NCBI GenBank assembly: GCA_009193035.1
Contig: SWDT01000045.1
Location: 62,001-126,000, forward strand
Reading direction: 5' to 3'
DNA length: 64,000 bases
Origin: Halicephalobus mephisto
Lineage: Eukaryota > Nematoda > Chromadorea > Rhabditida > Panagrolaimidae
Under the pieces are notes generated by a model. The model was not told where the DNA came from. It ran no database searches and saw only the letters and a list, made by a program, of their open reading frames with translations. Position numbers and translations under genes: made by a program. Below are positions 60,595 to 64,000 of this stretch, piece by piece. Each line of letters starts with the position of its first letter. Positions within the stretch are counted from its first letter, which is position 1.

Positions 60595-61060
60595 AAAATT
60601 TAAGAAAATTAGAATTTTTGAAATAAAAAAAATTTGTATAAAATTCTGAAAAAAATTGATGGGAACTATTTCGTAACCACTTTTGTGCTCCCGGAAGTAC
60701 CTAAGATTCTAGAAATGGCTGTTGATGAGTTTGGTGGCAATTTCCATTGCTAATTTTCTGTAAGGGATAATTGGCGTTGATTCACTTTCCGCCAGAACTC
60801 AAATATGGCTATTTTCACTCTTTGCCAAAGTTGTGTTTTTAATTATTTCCAAATTAGAATCTCGTAGAAACTTCCGAAATTTCCTAAAAAATGAAAGAAA
60901 TTCGTGTTGAGACCATTTCACGACAAAGTTCATTTTTATTTTTCCCAAAATTCTATGAAAACAGAATCTTCCAAAATCTTAAACATTTCTAGAATAATCT
61001 AAAATCAAACTTTTAATTTTCTAGAAAGTTTCAGAAATTCGTGTCAGCACCATTTCGTAA
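60595..61060. repeat. Direct duplicate, copy 2 (partner at 59090-59580)
   Basis: Second copy of the segment described at 59090. The copies are separated by about 1 kb of AT filler (59640-60400) and a slightly GC-richer patch (60410-60595) with a 61-codon open frame that I could not support as a gene. Confidence 0.92.
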
Positions 61061-61270
61061 AAACATTTATTTTGATACTTTTAATAATATATTATCTTAA
61101 AAATTTGATGAACTTTAGTTTTTCCCTAAATAGCTTCTAGATCAAAAACGTGTTTTTATTTGTTTTTTACGAAATTTCACAACTGAACCACGCGTTTTTT
61201 ATTTTTCGAATCAGTTGTACTTTTTTGATCATGTTGATTTTTGGTTTCCTTAATTTTTATTTTTAGGAAT

Positions 61271-62559
61271 ATGAGAGGATTAAGAAACTGGCAAAATCTG
61301 TGTCAACATAACTATCATCATCGAAAAAGCTGTGGCACGATTTACAGCGTACCATGTTCTCCTCCGAGATCCCCTCCTCCGAGTCCGGTTCCCAGATCAC
61401 AATTAAACAAAGGTTAGTTTATATATAATAATAATAGTCGAAAAACCCGGGGGTATTTTAGTGTTAATTAAGAGTTTAGATATTTACGAATAGTTTCATA
61501 TATAAATCTCAATTCTCGAGGGTTATCTACCTTGTGTACCTTGGTCCAGAAGTTCCTAGAACCATCCAGAATGTATTTCTAAAAAAGTAATCACGAAACT
61601 ATATAAAACTAAAAGGTAATCGTCGCGCAGATCCAGAATTTTAGGCTGCGTCGGTTTCCAACAAGCTGTTCAGTGAAGTCGCGTCGAGACAATTCTACAA
61701 CAACATCGATTTTTAATTTTTATAATAATGTAATAATTACGGTTTCTTGGGCGTTTATTAATAGTTTCATATATGAAAATTAATCTCGGAGGATAGATAG
61801 AGGTTTTTAAACCCATTTAATCCGAATCCAGAAGTTCCCAAATCCATTTAAGAATGCAGCTCCAAAACATCAGTTACGAAATAGTCGTCGCGCAAAACCA
61901 GAATTGTAGACTCTTTTAGTTTTAAGAAGTTGTGGAATTCGTATCGAGGTTATTTCGTAACAAAGTATGTTAATGACTTTCGTCATATATAGTTAATTAT
62001 GAAATCGGGGAAATTACGAAATAATTGTGGAAAACCTAAAATTTATGATATTTTAGTTTCTAAGAGCTTTTAGAAATTTACATTAAGGTAATTTAATAGG
62101 AATATTCATATATGGTTTTCATAATATGTGATTGATTATGAAATCGGGGAAATTACGAAATAATTGTGGAAAACCTAAAATTTATGATATTTTAGTTTTT
62201 AAGAGCTTCTAAGAATTCTCTTTGGGATAATTTAATAAGAATTTTCATATATGGTTTTTGTCATATGTGATTGATTATGAAATCGGGGAAAGTTATGAAA
62301 TAATCAACGTGCAAAATCAAAGTTTTAGGCTAATGTGATTTCTAAGAACTTCTAAAAATTCCCTTCGAGAAGATTTGATAAGAATATTCATATATGGTTT
62401 TTGTAACAACTTGGTTATATTATGTTTTACAGAATTAACATCATTGACATCGATAGCGGATGACGAAATAGGCAGTAATTGCAATGGTTGCCATGTATCT
62501 CCAGAAAAATGTACTTATTTTTTCCATCGACTTGATCACGAACTTCATAGATTAGCCAC
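61271..62559 (+). CDS. 5' exons of an unidentified gene (continues past the window)
   Basis: Exons 61271..61412 and 62433..62559 join in phase (donors GTTAGT and GTGAGT; acceptors TTTTTAG and TTTTACAG), giving 89 residues with the next codon split. The first exon encodes MRGLRNWQNLCQHNYHH and a proline-rich SH3-ligand-like stretch (CSPPRSPPPSPVPRSQ). The second encodes ELTSLTSIADDEIGSN and CNGCHVSPEKCTYFFHRLDH, with a Cys-x2-Cys pair. I do not recognise the family. The Met may be an internal residue, since the frame is open to the acceptor four bases upstream. The 1.0 kb intron is filled by a tandem array. Confidence 0.6.
61740..62405. repeat. ~130 bp tandem repeat with TTCATATATGG in each unit
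   Basis: Four or five copies of GTGATTGATTATGAAATCGG, GGAAATTACGAAATAATTGT, TTTTAGTTTCTAAGAGC and ATTCATATATGGTTTT in the intron of the last gene. The array ends just before the acceptor at 62432. Confidence 0.92.
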
Positions 62560-62769
62560 GTGAGTCATTTTTAATCTTTTACGAGGTCAACCACGTGTTG
62601 AAAGAGAATTAATATGAGAAAATTTTTTTGATTGTTTGAAGATTAATTTTTTTGAAGCATTTCCAGTTTTGTTTGATAATTGAACGTTTTTTATCATTTA
62701 GTTTGCACGTGAATTTCCTCTTAAAGACTTATGTGATCAACAAAATGCCGAAAAAAAATCTAGGTCATT

Positions 62770-63115
62770 GAATATGTCTGGTTATTTCGTAAGCAGATTT
62801 TGATCGGATTTTTGAGTTTTTTCATATATGAAATTTAAGTTTTTAAAATTAGAAATTCAATTTTATTAAATTTTCCCTAAAATTAGACAAGTTGTTGATT
62901 TTATTTTTTCATAGATGTCTGGTTATTTCGTAAGCAGATTTTGATCGGATTTTTGGGTTTTTTCATATATGAAATTTAAGTTTTTTTAAAACTATTTAAA
63001 ATAAGAAATTCAATTTTATTAAATTTTCCCTGAAATTAGACAAGTTGTTGATTTTATTTTTTCATAGATGTCTGGTTATTTCGTAAGCAGATTTTTCACA
63101 TTTGTTTATTTATGG
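62770..63115. repeat. ~145 bp tandem repeat, 2.4 copies
   Basis: ATGTCTGGTTATTTCGTAAG begins the units at about 62774, 62911 and 63067, followed by TTTCATATATGAAATTTAAG in the first two. From 63120 to 64000 I see AT-rich sequence and a minus-strand open frame (63514-63708) without support. Confidence 0.9.
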
Positions 63116-64000
63116 AATTTAAGTTTTTTAAGAGTATTTAAAATATGGAATTTAATTTTCCTCTAAAATAGGATAATGTATGAATTTTATGAAGTTGGAA
63201 TTCTATTTTTTCACTTGTCTGGCCATTTTATGACCCATTTTCAATGAAATAGACCATTGGAATTAATTTTTTGGAGTGATTTATATTTCAAAAATAAGTT
63301 TTTTAAACTGCGAATTCTGAATTTGATCAAATTCTTTAGATCAAGGTAATTTTTGAAATTTAATATTTAAAAAAATTTATTTTAGGATAATTTAGAAAAA
63401 TTTATTTTGGAGTAATTTAAAAAATTTTTATTTTAGAGTTGTTTTTAACGAAATTTTTTCGATTTAGAAGAAAATTTTTATTTTTGAATGATTTAAAAAA
63501 ATAAATGATAAAGTTATTCAAGTAATTTTTCAGGATTGAAAGTAAATTGTAGTTTATTTTGAATCGATACTTCTGATGAAGTTTGGTCCCTTGTTGATAT
63601 CTTTGGCCTTGATAAATTTATCAAACACGAAATGTCTGAAATTTGGTCAATTTTGTTATGTGAGTAATATTTGACTTTTTTGGTCGATAACACGTGGGAT
63701 TCGGGCAATGTGACGTTTGAAAACCAGATTTTAATGTTTCTTTAATCTAGAGAAATTTTCTACGATCATAGACCACCATATGATGTTGAAAAAAAGTCAA
63801 AAGATTAAATTTTCTTGATTTTTGCAGTTTTATCATTAATATTGGATTGTTATCAACCACATGGTCTGACTTTAATGTTTTATATGAAATTTTTTGAGTT
63901 ATATCTGGGGTATTTTAAATGTTTTAGAAATGTGAAATTTTTGGAATTGTTTTTATTTAAAAATTATAGTTTTTGAATTAATTTTTTAATTTAAAAAATA

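Noticed and set aside
1..64000. A new multi-gene defence or biosynthetic system
   Set aside because: The genes are conserved eukaryotic housekeeping or membrane genes without clustering logic; novelty, if any, lies in the repeat architecture.

Overview
The window is animal nuclear DNA, very AT-rich, with genes split by GT-AG introns whose acceptors mostly read TTTCAG or TTTTAG. Short introns, a secreted cystatin, a Patched-related protein and dispersed repeats resembling the GTGTCGAGAC type of rhabditid worms all suggest a nematode; I cannot name the species. Exon joins were worked out by hand from splice signals and reading phase, and nearly all multi-exon models below stay in phase across every join.

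Layout. 0-3.8 kb: RNA polymerase III subunit RPC9 (minus) among minisatellites, then a tandem array built around the palindrome GCGAATTCGC. 4-9.3 kb: a secreted cystatin (minus) and a CoREST-type corepressor (plus). 9.3-24 kb: a CEP170-like centrosomal protein (minus) with one 8.3 kb intron that is mostly repeats. 25.9-30.8 kb: two further GCGAATTCGC arrays facing each other, enclosing a small cysteine-rich secreted protein gene and tiny DNA-transposon derivatives. 31-35.1 kb: an organic anion transporter (OATP/SLCO). 35.3-37.6 kb: a decayed piggyBac copy with intact ends, followed by a decayed MULE-like transposase. 38.4-42.5 kb: RAD50, unusually short. 43.2-48.2 kb: a Patched-related (PTR) sterol-sensing-domain protein, with an apparent one-base homopolymer frameshift. 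48.3-52.3 kb: the TFIIIC TPR subunit GTF3C3 (minus), divergent from ribosomal protein L6 (52.9-53.5 kb). 55.3-57.5 kb: a membrane protein with PPxY motifs. 61.3 kb to the edge: the first exons of an unidentified gene.

The genes are housekeeping or general cell-biology genes, not one pathway, although RPC9 and GTF3C3 both belong to the RNA polymerase III machinery. RCOR/CEP170 and PTR/GTF3C3 are convergent pairs with only about 50-80 bp between stop codons.

The most striking feature is outside the genes. Most long introns and spacers carry their own local tandem array with a unit of about 60-150 bp, different in each place, and many units contain CATATAT or the palindrome TCATATATGA. I found no convincing new multi-gene system. 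The better leads are the facing GCGAATTCGC arrays, the short RAD50, the CoREST protein with an extra zinc knuckle, and the CATATAT motif in short introns.
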